This document shows positions 55,975-64,000 of a stretch of 64,000 nt of DNA, one piece after another (the stretch's first letter is position 1; each line of letters opens with the position of its first letter). The DNA comes from Anaerocolumna sp047777345 (GTDB taxonomy: Bacteria; Bacillota; Clostridia; Lachnospirales; Lachnospiraceae): assembly GCA_047777345.1 (NCBI GenBank), contig JBKEEJ010000002.1, positions 62,001 through 126,000 on the forward strand, given 5' to 3'. The notes under the pieces are model-generated. The model had not been told where the DNA came from and searched no databases. It saw only the letters and a list, made by a program, of their open reading frames with translations. The position numbers and the translations under genes were made by a program.

Positions 55975-56012
55975 AATTATAACCTTTACCTCCACTCGCC
56001 TTTATTGGAACC

Positions 56013-57365
56013 TTATGAAACAAAATGAAATAATTCACGGATATTTCTGATACCGATTAATTTAACATTGGTACTGTTCACATTTTTCATATTAATCCGG
56101 GGGAGTATTATAGTGTTATATCCCATTTTAGCGGCTTCCATAACACGCTGTCCGGCCATATTAACCGCTCTTACCTCTCCCGTAAGGCCTATTTCGCCAA
56201 AACAGAGGGTTTTACTGTCAAGGGCCTTGTTTTTATAACTGGATAAAATAGCCATTACGATAGCCAGGTCCAAAGCAGGTTCATTCACTTTCATTCCGCC
56301 TGCCACGTTAATATAGGCGTCCATACCGGACAATTGAATACCCAGCCGTTTTTCCAGTACAGCCATAAGCAAATTTACCCTGTTATAATCCGTACCTGCC
56401 GCGGTTCTTCTTGGCATGTTAAAATTAGTGGGACAAATTAATGCCTGTACCTCCACTAAGATTGGCCTTGTACCTTCCATAGCGGCCGTTACCACAGACC
56501 CCGGTTCTCCTTCCGGCTTTCCTTGAAGCATATACTCAGACGGATTATTTACCTCTACTAATCCCTTGTCACTCATTTCAAATACGCCGATTTCGTTGGT
56601 AGAACCAAAGCGGTTCTTAACGGCCCTGAGTATCCGGTAGGAAGCACTATTCTCCCCCTCAAAATAAAGGACCGTATCCACCATGTGCTCAAGTACTCTG
56701 GGACCTGCTACCACACCTTCTTTTGTAACATGTCCTACAATAAAGATACTTATGCCAAACCCCTTGGCCAACTGCATCAGTATACTTGTAGTTTCCCTGA
56801 CCTGACTGACGCTTCCCGGAGCCGCTCCGACTTCTTCCTTAAACATAGTCTGTATGGAATCAATAATTAGAACTTGCGGCATTATTTTTCGTACGGTGGC
56901 CTCGATACTGTCCAAATTTGTTTCACTAAGCAGCAATAACTCATCGTTAAAGACACCCAACCTGTCGGCACGCATTTTAATTTGCTTTAGGGATTCTTCG
57001 CCGGATATGTACATGGTCTTAATTTTATTATCGGTTAATTCCCTGCACATCTGAAGCAACAAGGTCGATTTTCCTATGCCGGGATCTCCTCCTACTAAGA
57101 CTAAAGACCCGGTTACAATTCCGCCGCCTAAAACCCGGTCAAATTCCTCTATTCCTATTTTTATTCTTTCGTCTTCTGCCGTCGTTACCTCTGAAAGGTG
57201 TTTTGGCCTGACATTTTCCAGGTTAACCAAACTTACGGAACCCTTCTTTACTACCGGTTCCTCGGTAAAAGTACCCCACTGTTTACACCCTGGGCACTGA
57301 CCCATCCACTTAGAAGATTCATAGCCGCATTCCCGGCAGAAAAAAACCGTCTTTACTTTTCCCAT
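56013..57365 (-). CDS. radA: DNA repair protein RadA
   Basis: About 450 residues. An N-terminal C4 zinc finger ('CRECGYESSKWMGQCPGC'), RecA-like core with Walker A 'GGDPGIGKSTLLLQ', the RadA-specific 'KNRFGSTNEIG', and a C-terminal Lon-protease-like domain with 'NMPRRTAAGTDYNR'. It is a branch-migration helicase in recombination. The ATG at 57365 follows gaggtggaga. In many Firmicutes it lies next to clpC, as here. Confidence 0.96.
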   Translation of the reverse strand: MGKVKTVFFCRECGYESSKWMGQCPGCKQWGTFTEEPVVKKGSVSLVNLENVRPKHLSEVTTAEDERIKIGIEEFDRVLGGGIVTGSLVLVGGDPGIGKSTLLLQMCRELTDNKIKTMYISGEESLKQIKMRADRLGVFNDELLLLSETNLDSIEATVRKIMPQVLIIDSIQTMFKEEVGAAPGSVSQVRETTSILMQLAKGFGISIFIVGHVTKEGVVAGPRVLEHMVDTVLYFEGENSASYRILRAVKNRFGSTNEIGVFEMSDKGLVEVNNPSEYMLQGKPEGEPGSVVTAAMEGTRPILVEVQALICPTNFNMPRRTAAGTDYNRVNLLMAVLEKRLGIQLSGMDAYINVAGGMKVNEPALDLAIVMAILSSYKNKALDSKTLCFGEIGLTGEVRAVNMAGQRVMEAAKMGYNTIILPRINMKNVNSTNVKLIGIRNIRELFHFVS

Positions 57366-57415
57366 TCTCCACCTCACTTAAGCCTTTAGGCTGTTCGTAT
57401 ATAATTATCTGCATA

Positions 57416-57460
57416 ATCAGAAAGAACTGTTTTAGGGCGTTCAGGCACCTAAAACAGTTC
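57416..57460 (-). terminator. Terminator after the 137-residue gene
   Basis: gaactgttttagg (57424-57436) pairs perfectly with cctaaaacagttc (57448-57460); on the minus strand tttctg follows. The T-run is short. Confidence 0.7.
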
Positions 57461-57485
57461 CGTCTTAACAAATGGTTGAAATTTA

Positions 57486-57899
57486 TTAGAGTTTCACAAC
57501 CCGTATTGCTGATTTATTATTCTCTCTTAATTCAACACTGAACGTAAGCTTTCCACCCAGATTGGTCTTCATTTTGCCTATATTCGTATCATCTATAAAA
57601 ATTTTATATTCCTTTTCTGCTTCCAGTTCCAAAGTTATCTGCGCATCTTCAGGTCCTTCCACAGTAAAGTTTACTTCTTTTTCGGTAAAGTTCATATTAT
57701 TCACTACGGTTCCGGGAACAGATTCATATACGATCATTCCATTCCTTTCCAGTTTGGTGATTTCCTTAAAAGTTTTTACTTTATACAGGTCCCCGTTATG
57801 CTCAAAATCAGTTACTTTCGATTTTACGGCTAATTCGTAATTGCCAAAACTGATTGTCCCATTGCTTTCTTCACGTATTAATTCTTTGACAACTGACAT
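57486..57899 (-). CDS. Conserved small beta-rich protein, function unknown
   Basis: 137 residues with alternating strands: 'GTISFGNYELAVKSKVTDFEHNGDLYKVKTF', 'KEYKIFIDDTNIGKMKTNLGGKLTFSVEL'. There is no signal or membrane helix. The second half looks like a carbohydrate-binding-type beta-sandwich. Similar Lachnospiraceae proteins are often labelled 'endosialidase' in databases, but no catalytic motif supports that name here. The ATG follows taggagg. Confidence 0.7.
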   Translation of the reverse strand: MSVVKELIREESNGTISFGNYELAVKSKVTDFEHNGDLYKVKTFKEITKLERNGMIVYESVPGTVVNNMNFTEKEVNFTVEGPEDAQITLELEAEKEYKIFIDDTNIGKMKTNLGGKLTFSVELRENNKSAIRVVKL

Positions 57900-58117
57900 T
57901 TTAAATCCTCCTAAAAATTCGTTAATACTTCTACCGCTTCGTCATCCAACCATATCATATATCGGCGGAACAATGCCAATGATCGTCTAACATTACGTCA
58001 AATGGGTATTCCATAACTATATATAAATGGTACACGTTGTATATGATTATGAAAGCTTATACTATTATATAATATTTGCCTAACAATTTCTACAAATATA
58101 TACACAAGAAATGCGAA

Positions 58118-60562
58118 TTATTTTTTGGTTATTTTTATATTTTTGTCGAGAAGCTGTATTAACGCAGTATCTCCGGTATTTATATTCCCTTCCAGGATTT
58201 CTTCTGCCAGTTTGTCTTCAATATTGGATTGTATTGCTCTCCTTAAAGGTCTTGCTCCGTAATTCTGGTCATATCCAATTTCAACAATGTGATCAAGGAC
58301 TTCATTACTGATTTCCAGATCTATATTCATCTGCTGTTTTGCTCGCTTGGTAATTCCCTTAAGCATAATAGCCACAATGTTCTTAACATCCTCTTTGGTC
58401 AAGGAATGGAATACAATGATTTCGTCAATACGGTTGATAAATTCCGGTTTAAATATACGTTTTACTTCCTCCATTACTCCTTCTTTCATTCTCTTGTAGT
58501 CTTCCTTTGCATCGGTAGCGGAGGTAAAGCCTAACCGTTTCGGTGATATGATACTTTGGGCACCCGCATTGGATGTCATAATAATGATTGTGTTTTTAAA
58601 ACTGATTTTTCTTCCCTGGGCATCGGTAATGTGTCCGTCATCCAATACCTGAAGCAAAATATTAAATACGTCCGGATGAGCTTTTTCCACCTCGTCGAAC
58701 AAAATAACGGAGTAAGGATTCTGCCTTACTTTTTCACTTAACTGTCCGCCTTCATCATAACCTACATATCCCGGCGGTGATCCGATAAGTTTGGACACGC
58801 TGTGCTTTTCCATATATTCGGACATATCAACACGAATCATGGAATTTTCATTGCCAAACATGGCTTCTGCCAAAGCTTTGGAAAGCTCTGTCTTACCTAC
58901 ACCGGTAGGTCCAAGAAACAGGAAGGAACCAATGGGTCTGTTGGGATCTTTTAAGCCTACCCTGCCTCTTCGGATGGCTTTAGCCACGGCACTGACCGCA
59001 TCATCCTGACCAATTACTCTTTCATGGAGTATTTGCTCCAGATTCCTTAAGCGCTCGGATTCTTCTTCCGCCAATTTCTTTACGGGAATCTTAGTCCAGC
59101 TGGATATAATTTCGGCAATTTCATTTTCCCCGACAACCAGTTTGGTATCCACTTTTTCTTTTTCTGACTTGACCTGAATAGCATTTAAGCGGGCGTTTAA
59201 TTCTTCCTGCTGTTTTTTAATCTCACCGGCCTTCTCATATTCCTCCTGCTTGATAGCCAGTTCTTTTTCCTCTTCCAGACGGGCTATTTCTGCTTCTATT
59301 TCCTTAACTTCCGGAGGAGTAATAAATGTACTTAAGCGTACCTTGGAAGCAGCCTCATCCATTAAATCAATGGCTTTATCCGGCAGATAACGGTCGTTGA
59401 TATATCTGCTGGACAGTTTTACCGCAGCCACTATGGCCTCGTCGGTAATTTTTACCTTATGATGTGCTTCATACCGGTCTCTTAAACCCTTTAAAATTTG
59501 AATTGCTTCTTCTTCGGAAGGTTCCTCTACTACAACTGGCTGGAACCGCCGTTCAAGAGCCGCGTCTTTTTCAATGTATTTACGATATTCTTCTCTTGTA
59601 GTGGCACCAATTAACTGCAATTCTCCCCTTGCCAGAGAAGGTTTTAGTATATTGGAAGCATCGATAGCACCTTCCGCGCCACCGGCACCAATAATGGTAT
59701 GAATTTCATCGATAAAAAGTAATACATTGCCGTCATTCATTACTTCGTTTATAACTTTTTTAATTCTTTCCTCAAATTCTCCTCTGTATTTGGAGCCGGC
59801 AACCATTCCGGACAAATCCAGTGTCAATACCCTTTTATCCTTTATAATATCCGGTATGTTGCCTTCCACAATTTTTATGGCAAGTCCTTCGGCTATGGCA
59901 GTTTTACCAACTCCCGGTTCTCCCACAAGGCAAGGATTATTCTTGGTTCTCCGGCTTAGTATCTGGATAACACGCTGGATTTCTTCTTCTCTTCCGATTA
60001 CAGGGTCAAGTTTTCCTTCCCTGGCATATTCGGTTAAATCCCTGCTGTACTGATCCAGGGTAGGAGTATTGGACCTTGCCTTCATTTTGCCTTTGCTTGC
60101 TGCATATTCGCTTTTTGCCGTATTCATATCGGCACCGATTGCCGTCAGTATATCAATATAAAGTTTTTGGATATTAATTCCTAAGGTATTTAACAATCTG
60201 ACCGCAATGCAATCCGTTTCTTTTAACAGTGCAATTAAGATATGCTCTGTGCCCACTAACTGAGCATTTAACCGGATTGCTTCCCTGAAACTCTGATCCA
60301 AAATTCTTTTGGCTCTAGGAGTAAAACCATCCACTTCCACGATTTCTAAAGTAGTGTTTGGCGCAATAAGCTGATTAACCAGCTCAATTACTTTATCCAC
60401 ATCTACTCCATTTTTTTCAAGCACTGTGGAAGCAACTCCATCGGCCTGCAACAGCCCAATAAGCAGATGCTCTGTGCCCACATAATTATGGGAAAGCTTA
60501 TAAGCGGCTTCCGTAGCATAATTAATTGCGGCTCTTGCATTTTCCGTATATTTTTCGTTCAT
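58118..60562 (-). CDS. clpC: ATP-dependent Clp protease ATPase subunit ClpC
   Basis: 814 residues. N-terminal double Clp repeat (1-145), AAA1 with Walker A 'GEPGVGKTAIAEG', a central coiled coil with a UVR motif (ClpC mark), AAA2 with 'GPTGVGKTELSKAL' and a C-terminal domain. It unfolds substrates, including proteins phosphorylated on arginine by McsB, for ClpP. It follows mcsB by about 100 bp; the ribosome site is caggaggccaat. Confidence 0.97.
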   Translation of the reverse strand: MNEKYTENARAAINYATEAAYKLSHNYVGTEHLLIGLLQADGVASTVLEKNGVDVDKVIELVNQLIAPNTTLEIVEVDGFTPRAKRILDQSFREAIRLNAQLVGTEHILIALLKETDCIAVRLLNTLGINIQKLYIDILTAIGADMNTAKSEYAASKGKMKARSNTPTLDQYSRDLTEYAREGKLDPVIGREEEIQRVIQILSRRTKNNPCLVGEPGVGKTAIAEGLAIKIVEGNIPDIIKDKRVLTLDLSGMVAGSKYRGEFEERIKKVINEVMNDGNVLLFIDEIHTIIGAGGAEGAIDASNILKPSLARGELQLIGATTREEYRKYIEKDAALERRFQPVVVEEPSEEEAIQILKGLRDRYEAHHKVKITDEAIVAAVKLSSRYINDRYLPDKAIDLMDEAASKVRLSTFITPPEVKEIEAEIARLEEEKELAIKQEEYEKAGEIKKQQEELNARLNAIQVKSEKEKVDTKLVVGENEIAEIISSWTKIPVKKLAEEESERLRNLEQILHERVIGQDDAVSAVAKAIRRGRVGLKDPNRPIGSFLFLGPTGVGKTELSKALAEAMFGNENSMIRVDMSEYMEKHSVSKLIGSPPGYVGYDEGGQLSEKVRQNPYSVILFDEVEKAHPDVFNILLQVLDDGHITDAQGRKISFKNTIIIMTSNAGAQSIISPKRLGFTSATDAKEDYKRMKEGVMEEVKRIFKPEFINRIDEIIVFHSLTKEDVKNIVAIMLKGITKRAKQQMNIDLEISNEVLDHIVEIGYDQNYGARPLRRAIQSNIEDKLAEEILEGNINTGDTALIQLLDKNIKITKK

Positions 60563-60665
60563 ATTGGCCTCCTGTTCTTATAGGAAGTGCTTTTACCTAC
60601 TTCCAAATTTCTTCCGTTTTACAGATGTCGGTAATTAACCGCCTTTTACTGTAATAAATCCTTTG

Positions 60666-61703
60666 TCAGCCGATTGGCTCAGGCAGTTTCCTACGAATAT
60701 AATCTGCCCTGTATTTGTCTCTTTCTATACTGCCCACATTTTTATCCAGCTGACATTGTAAATTGCCAGGCTGAATTTCCATCATTAATTCATGTATATT
60801 GAAATCATCACCTAAGTTAATCAGATTCAGATCCACTCCCAGTTTTAACTGGGCTAATAGTGACATGGCATCACTGGAGGAAATCTGCTTTGCATATTTT
60901 AATATGCCATAAGAACGGTATACTTTATCCTCAAATTCGTCATAATTATTGGTTAGGAAATATTCTCTCTGTCTGCGCTCCTGTTTCATAACCTGTTCCA
61001 CAATGCGATCCAGGGCTTCCATAATCTCTTTTTCCGTACTTCCTAAGGTTTTCTGATTGGAAATCTGATAGAGACTACCTACACTTTTTGATGCTTCCCC
61101 GTAGGTTCCTCTTAAAGCGATTCCATACTGGGCTAATTCTTCTGCCAGCTTAATAATTCTTCCGGCAACGGTAAGTGCAGGCAAAAACATCATATAAGAC
61201 GCGCGCAGTCCAGTACCTACATTGGTTGGACAAGAGGTAAGATAACCATACTTTTCATGAAAAGCATAATCAAATAATTCACTGGTAATGTCATCAATTC
61301 TGTTTGCTTCCTGAAAAGCCGCACCTATATTCATACCACCGGTTATGGACTGAATTCTTAAATGATCCTCTTCATTAATCATGATGCTGACCGATTCGTC
61401 TTCGGAAAGAATCAAACCGGTAGTCTGCTTTTTGGTAACGAATAAAGGACTTATAATATGCCTTTCCACCATGGCAGTTTTTTTTGTATCATCCAGAATA
61501 TCCGCATTGCAGCTGTAATATTTCCTGGATGTTTGTTCTTCAATTACAGGGGCGGCAGCCTTTACTTTCTCAACCAGTTCGGCAGCCTGCTTGTCAGTAA
61601 GTTTTGGCGAAAAAGGATAATCTTTTAAATTACGGGCAAGCCTTACCCGGCTGGAGATTACCACATCATGGTTTTCGCCTTCTTCTTCATACCATTTAGC
61701 CAT
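60666..61703 (-). CDS. mcsB: Protein arginine kinase McsB
   Basis: 345 residues with the guanido phosphotransferase core: 'VVISSRVRLARNLKDYPF', 'EDHLRIQSI' and 'TSCPTNVGTGLRASYMMFLP' with the conserved Cys. It phosphorylates arginine residues to mark proteins for ClpCP. It overlaps mcsA by eight bases, so the two are translationally coupled. Confidence 0.96.
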   Translation of the reverse strand: MAKWYEEEGENHDVVISSRVRLARNLKDYPFSPKLTDKQAAELVEKVKAAAPVIEEQTSRKYYSCNADILDDTKKTAMVERHIISPLFVTKKQTTGLILSEDESVSIMINEEDHLRIQSITGGMNIGAAFQEANRIDDITSELFDYAFHEKYGYLTSCPTNVGTGLRASYMMFLPALTVAGRIIKLAEELAQYGIALRGTYGEASKSVGSLYQISNQKTLGSTEKEIMEALDRIVEQVMKQERRQREYFLTNNYDEFEDKVYRSYGILKYAKQISSSDAMSLLAQLKLGVDLNLINLGDDFNIHELMMEIQPGNLQCQLDKNVGSIERDKYRADYIRRKLPEPIG

Positions 61704-62241
61704 TATTAATCTCCTCCTTTTTCAGCTCCCTGATACGGTCTCTTAACTTCGCTGCCTCCTCAAACTCTTCTTTTTCTATGGCATCCTGCAGTTTTATTGT
61801 AAGCTTATCAATTTCGGACAGTTCTTTGACCAGTTTTTGTGTTTTGGTTTCAAAGCCTTTCGGTTTCTTTCCGGTATGGGTGTCAGAACCCTGTATATTT
61901 TTTATGCTGCGTTCCAGTATCTTCTGAAAACTGTCATAGCATTTTGCACAGCCAAATCTGCCTTCCTTCATAAATTCGGAATATGTCATACCGCAACCGT
62001 CACAGCTTATTTCTTTTTCAGTTTGTCCGGTTCCATGCGGATTATTGTTGTAATAATTACCTAATATGGAAGAAAGCAAACTTCCCAAAGTCAGCTCCTG
62101 ATCCATAAAAGCGGTACCCATAGGAAATGAAGTATATTCAGCAGCACACTCCTCACATAAATGTTGTTCTGTCTTTTGACCATTTATAATTTCAGTGTAA
62201 TATATTTTAGCTTCGTTTTTCTTACACTTACTGCATAACAT
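61696..62241 (-). CDS. mcsA: McsA, zinc-finger/UVR activator of McsB
   Basis: 181 residues. Pairs of CxxC ('CSKCKKNEA', 'CEECAAEY', 'CDGCGMTYSEF', 'CAKCYDSF') form zinc fingers, and a C-terminal UVR motif is seen in 'LQDAIEKEEFEEAAKLRDRIRELKKE'. It stimulates McsB. The ATG follows aaggaggtagtta. Confidence 0.95.
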   Translation of the reverse strand: MLCSKCKKNEAKIYYTEIINGQKTEQHLCEECAAEYTSFPMGTAFMDQELTLGSLLSSILGNYYNNNPHGTGQTEKEISCDGCGMTYSEFMKEGRFGCAKCYDSFQKILERSIKNIQGSDTHTGKKPKGFETKTQKLVKELSEIDKLTIKLQDAIEKEEFEEAAKLRDRIRELKKEEINNG

Positions 62242-62305
62242 AGTAACTACCTCCTTTATACAATACCGGTTAACAACAACTTAACTTCCTTTGATAGTTA
62301 CCTGG

Positions 62306-62695
62306 TTACTTTGTTGATGAGGAGAATTCATGAAAAATATTGTCCACAATCTCATGAACTTCTTCACAGCTTATTTTCTTACATACAGCTTTCGCCAGTA
62401 TAACTTTCAAATCATTTACCAACTCTTCCATGGCTTTATATTTGTCGCGATTAATTGAAACAACGGTACCCCTTCTTCGATCCAGTTTTACATAGCCTTC
62501 TTGCTTTAACATAGTATATGCTTTATTAACAGTGTGCATGTTAATTCCAATGTCTTCTGCCAGTTCACGAACAGAAGGCAGATTATCTCCTTCTCTGAAC
62601 TCTTCACTAGCAATTCCGAAAATGATTTGATTTCTAAGCTGGATGTAAAATGCTTCATCACTGTTAAAATCTATGTTAACGATCAAATCATCCAC
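62306..62695 (-). CDS. GntR-family (YtrA-type) transcriptional regulator
   Basis: 129 residues. A GntR winged helix (about 12-80, 'AFYIQLRNQIIFGIASEEFREGDNLPSVRELAEDIGINMHTVNKAYTMLKQEGYVKLDRRRGTVV' region) is followed by a short dimerisation tail, the small YtrA layout. It heads the mcsA-mcsB-clpC string, where CtsR normally is. caggaggtggatg precedes the ATG. A palindromic operator over its own -10 box indicates autoregulation (inference). Confidence 0.92.
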   Translation of the reverse strand: MDDLIVNIDFNSDEAFYIQLRNQIIFGIASEEFREGDNLPSVRELAEDIGINMHTVNKAYTMLKQEGYVKLDRRRGTVVSINRDKYKAMEELVNDLKVILAKAVCKKISCEEVHEIVDNIFHEFSSSTK

Positions 62696-62715
62696 CTCCT
62701 GTTGTCCGTTATATT

Positions 62716-62755
62716 TGTTATATTATTAGTATAACAGATTAAACAATATTGTCAA
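62716..62755 (-). promoter_or_regulatory. Promoter and palindromic operator of gntR-mcsAB-clpC
   Basis: On the minus strand TTGACA (62750-62755), a 16-base spacer and TATACT (62728-62733) form a strong vegetative promoter. A perfect inverted repeat tgttata-N7-tataaca (62716-62736) overlaps the -10 box, the right position for a repressor. No CtsR heptamers (GGTCAAA) or CIRCE element are visible. Confidence 0.65.
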
Positions 62756-62771
62756 GCTTTTTCACATATAA

Positions 62772-64000
62772 TTATTGTTCGCCTATATCTTCCTTATCAT
62801 CTTTCTTTTTTAAATAAACCCGTATCAAAGCCACAGACAACAGAATGCAGACAGAACCCAGTACCCCTGCAAGAATACCCATTGAAATTAACTTATCTTT
62901 GTATTCTTCCGACCGGATCAGTTCTTCCGGCATTACTACTTTACCGCCTTCCCCGGCAGCTTTTACATAACGCTGGAGAGTTTCTTCCTTTCTGTCATAT
63001 TGATAAAATCCGGTTTCCCCGTTTTCATTCATGACATAAAGAAGCAGAAAATCGCTGTCCAAATCATCGGAAGGCGTAAATGCCGTAACTTTTTGTGAAT
63101 CCAGTATCAAAGATGTTTCCGTAAACCCATCCGGTATCTGTACCTCTTCTGTCGGTTCCAGCACACGGTACCGGTAACCGTTTTGGATATATAAATCATC
63201 TCCTTCTCTTATTAAGACCAGCTTTCCGATTTGGGCAAAATTATCTCCCTTATTATTATATTCTTCTTTGCTTTTATCATTGTCATCCAAAGTATCCCCA
63301 TCGTTTGTTTCCTTGGTATCTTCTGTGCCTTTATCCTGCCTTACGGCTGTTATGGTATATTCTTTTATATGGCCTGACTCTGCCTTTACTTTAATACGCA
63401 ATTTATTATTGCCAACGGAAAGCTTTTCATTACCATCAATGGTAACATTGGCGTTTTCGTCTTCCGGCACAGCGCTTATAACGATTCTTTCATCCTCATA
63501 TTTTAAATCTACCGTATACTTGGTAACATCCTTATCAAAATCCGGTGATAATTTACCGGGGCTTACCTTTAATGATTTAAGATTTGCGTTATCCGAAGCA
63601 GATTTTGCAGCTTTTACCTCAATTTTAATACTGTTGCTGGACACGGACATATCATTGCCGGATTCGGCCTCATAAACCTCAGGCTTGTCTTTTATAGCAA
63701 TTTCACTGACACCAATTGTCTTAGCCTTAAACTTAATAGCATACTTTCTGGATGTATCCTGACCCGCAGGATTCTTATCCGTTAACTTTAATAAACCTTC
63801 TCCCCCTGCAATAAAAGAGGCATCCGTTTTAAATTCCAGTACATCGGCATCATATGTTATATAGGCTACAAAATCACCCAGTTTAACATCCGAAGATATG
63901 GTTAAATATACGATAATGTCATCACCGACCTGAGGTTTTTGCGTATCCGTGCTTAAAGTTATAGTTGCACTTTCCGCAAAACACTTTTTCCCAGGTAAGA
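62772..64000 (-). CDS. Membrane-anchored surface protein with cohesin-like and cadherin-like beta-sandwich domains (5' end outside window)
   Basis: At least 408 residues; the frame is open at the right edge and begins inside what looks like a signal peptide end ('CFAESATITL'). Next is a cohesin-like domain ('VGDDIIVYLTISSD', 'FVAYITYDADVLEF', 'YAIKFKAKTIG'), then a cadherin-like beta-sandwich domain ('LKSLKVSPGKLSPDF', 'TKYTVDL', 'IKEYTITAVRQ'), an acidic Asp/Lys/Glu-rich linker, a further beta-rich part, and a C-terminal membrane helix ('ISMGILAGVLGSVCILLSVALI') with a positive tail. It is probably a surface adhesion or scaffold protein (inference). Confidence 0.8.
   Translation of the reverse strand, partial: LPGKKCFAESATITLSTDTQKPQVGDDIIVYLTISSDVKLGDFVAYITYDADVLEFKTDASFIAGGEGLLKLTDKNPAGQDTSRKYAIKFKAKTIGVSEIAIKDKPEVYEAESGNDMSVSSNSIKIEVKAAKSASDNANLKSLKVSPGKLSPDFDKDVTKYTVDLKYEDERIVISAVPEDENANVTIDGNEKLSVGNNKLRIKVKAESGHIKEYTITAVRQDKGTEDTKETNDGDTLDDNDKSKEEYNNKGDNFAQIGKLVLIREGDDLYIQNGYRYRVLEPTEEVQIPDGFTETSLILDSQKVTAFTPSDDLDSDFLLLYVMNENGETGFYQYDRKEETLQRYVKAAGEGGKVVMPEELIRSEEYKDKLISMGILAGVLGSVCILLSVALIRVYLKKKDDKEDIGEQ

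Noticed and set aside
57486..57899. Endosialidase function for the 137-residue protein
   Set aside because: The name is common in databases for similar proteins, but the length is far too short for an endosialidase and no catalytic residues are visible.
62696..62771. CtsR or CIRCE operator before the mcsAB-clpC operon
   Set aside because: No GGTCAAA heptamers or TTAGCACTC-type repeats were found; only the tgttata/tataaca palindrome is present.

Overview
The window is AT-rich DNA from an obligately anaerobic, probably spore-forming Firmicute, most likely of the Lachnospiraceae (Clostridium cluster XIVa). The evidence is a SCIFF peptide with its radical SAM maturase, HemZ, an McsA-McsB-ClpC cluster headed by a GntR regulator, a PdaB-like deacetylase, and a xylan-utilisation locus built from a solute-binding protein plus cytoplasmic glycosidases. 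No phage, CRISPR array or plasmid function was seen. The only intact mobile element is one IS200-type insertion.

Left region (1-15 kb), xylan use. A membrane-anchored GH10 xylanase heads a minus-strand gene string: GH10, GH8 exo-oligoxylanase, SGNH esterase, GH115 alpha-glucuronidase, GH43 beta-xylosidase. An AraC-type regulator and a very large solute-binding protein with two beta-sandwich modules (cut by the left edge) diverge nearby. Only the xylanase and the binding protein carry export or anchor segments. The model is therefore: cut xylan outside, import decorated xylo-oligosaccharides, then deacetylate, remove glucuronate and hydrolyse them in the cytoplasm. An IS200 element sits between araC and GH43.

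Middle left (15-31 kb): secD-secF; a 200-bp MITE-like palindrome; a signalling cluster of two histidine kinases (one lacking its phospho-acceptor His), a SARP-type response regulator and a Spo0E-like small protein; a polysaccharide deacetylase; a duplicated intergenic unit with a C-rich-loop hairpin; upp; galM; a cobalamin riboswitch controlling a DUF4430 protein and an ECF S component; a cold-shock gene and an XRE regulator.

Middle (31-49 kb) is the conserved clostridial housekeeping string, mostly on the minus strand: aspS, Dabb protein, hisS, HD-GYP, hemZ, MBL hydrolase, relA/spoT, apt, recJ, SCIFF maturase, SCIFF peptide, TIGR04086 membrane protein, yajC, tgt, with a plus-strand PHP phosphoesterase inserted. 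The secDF pair, which usually lies between the SCIFF maturase and recJ, is about 26 kb away.

Right (49-64 kb): a MoxR-DUF58-membrane protein operon, tRNA-Trp, an MFS transporter, a nicotinamidase-like hydrolase, a soluble chemoreceptor-like protein, radA, clpC-mcsB-mcsA-gntR with a palindromic operator over the gntR promoter, and a membrane-anchored cohesin/cadherin-like surface protein running off the right edge.
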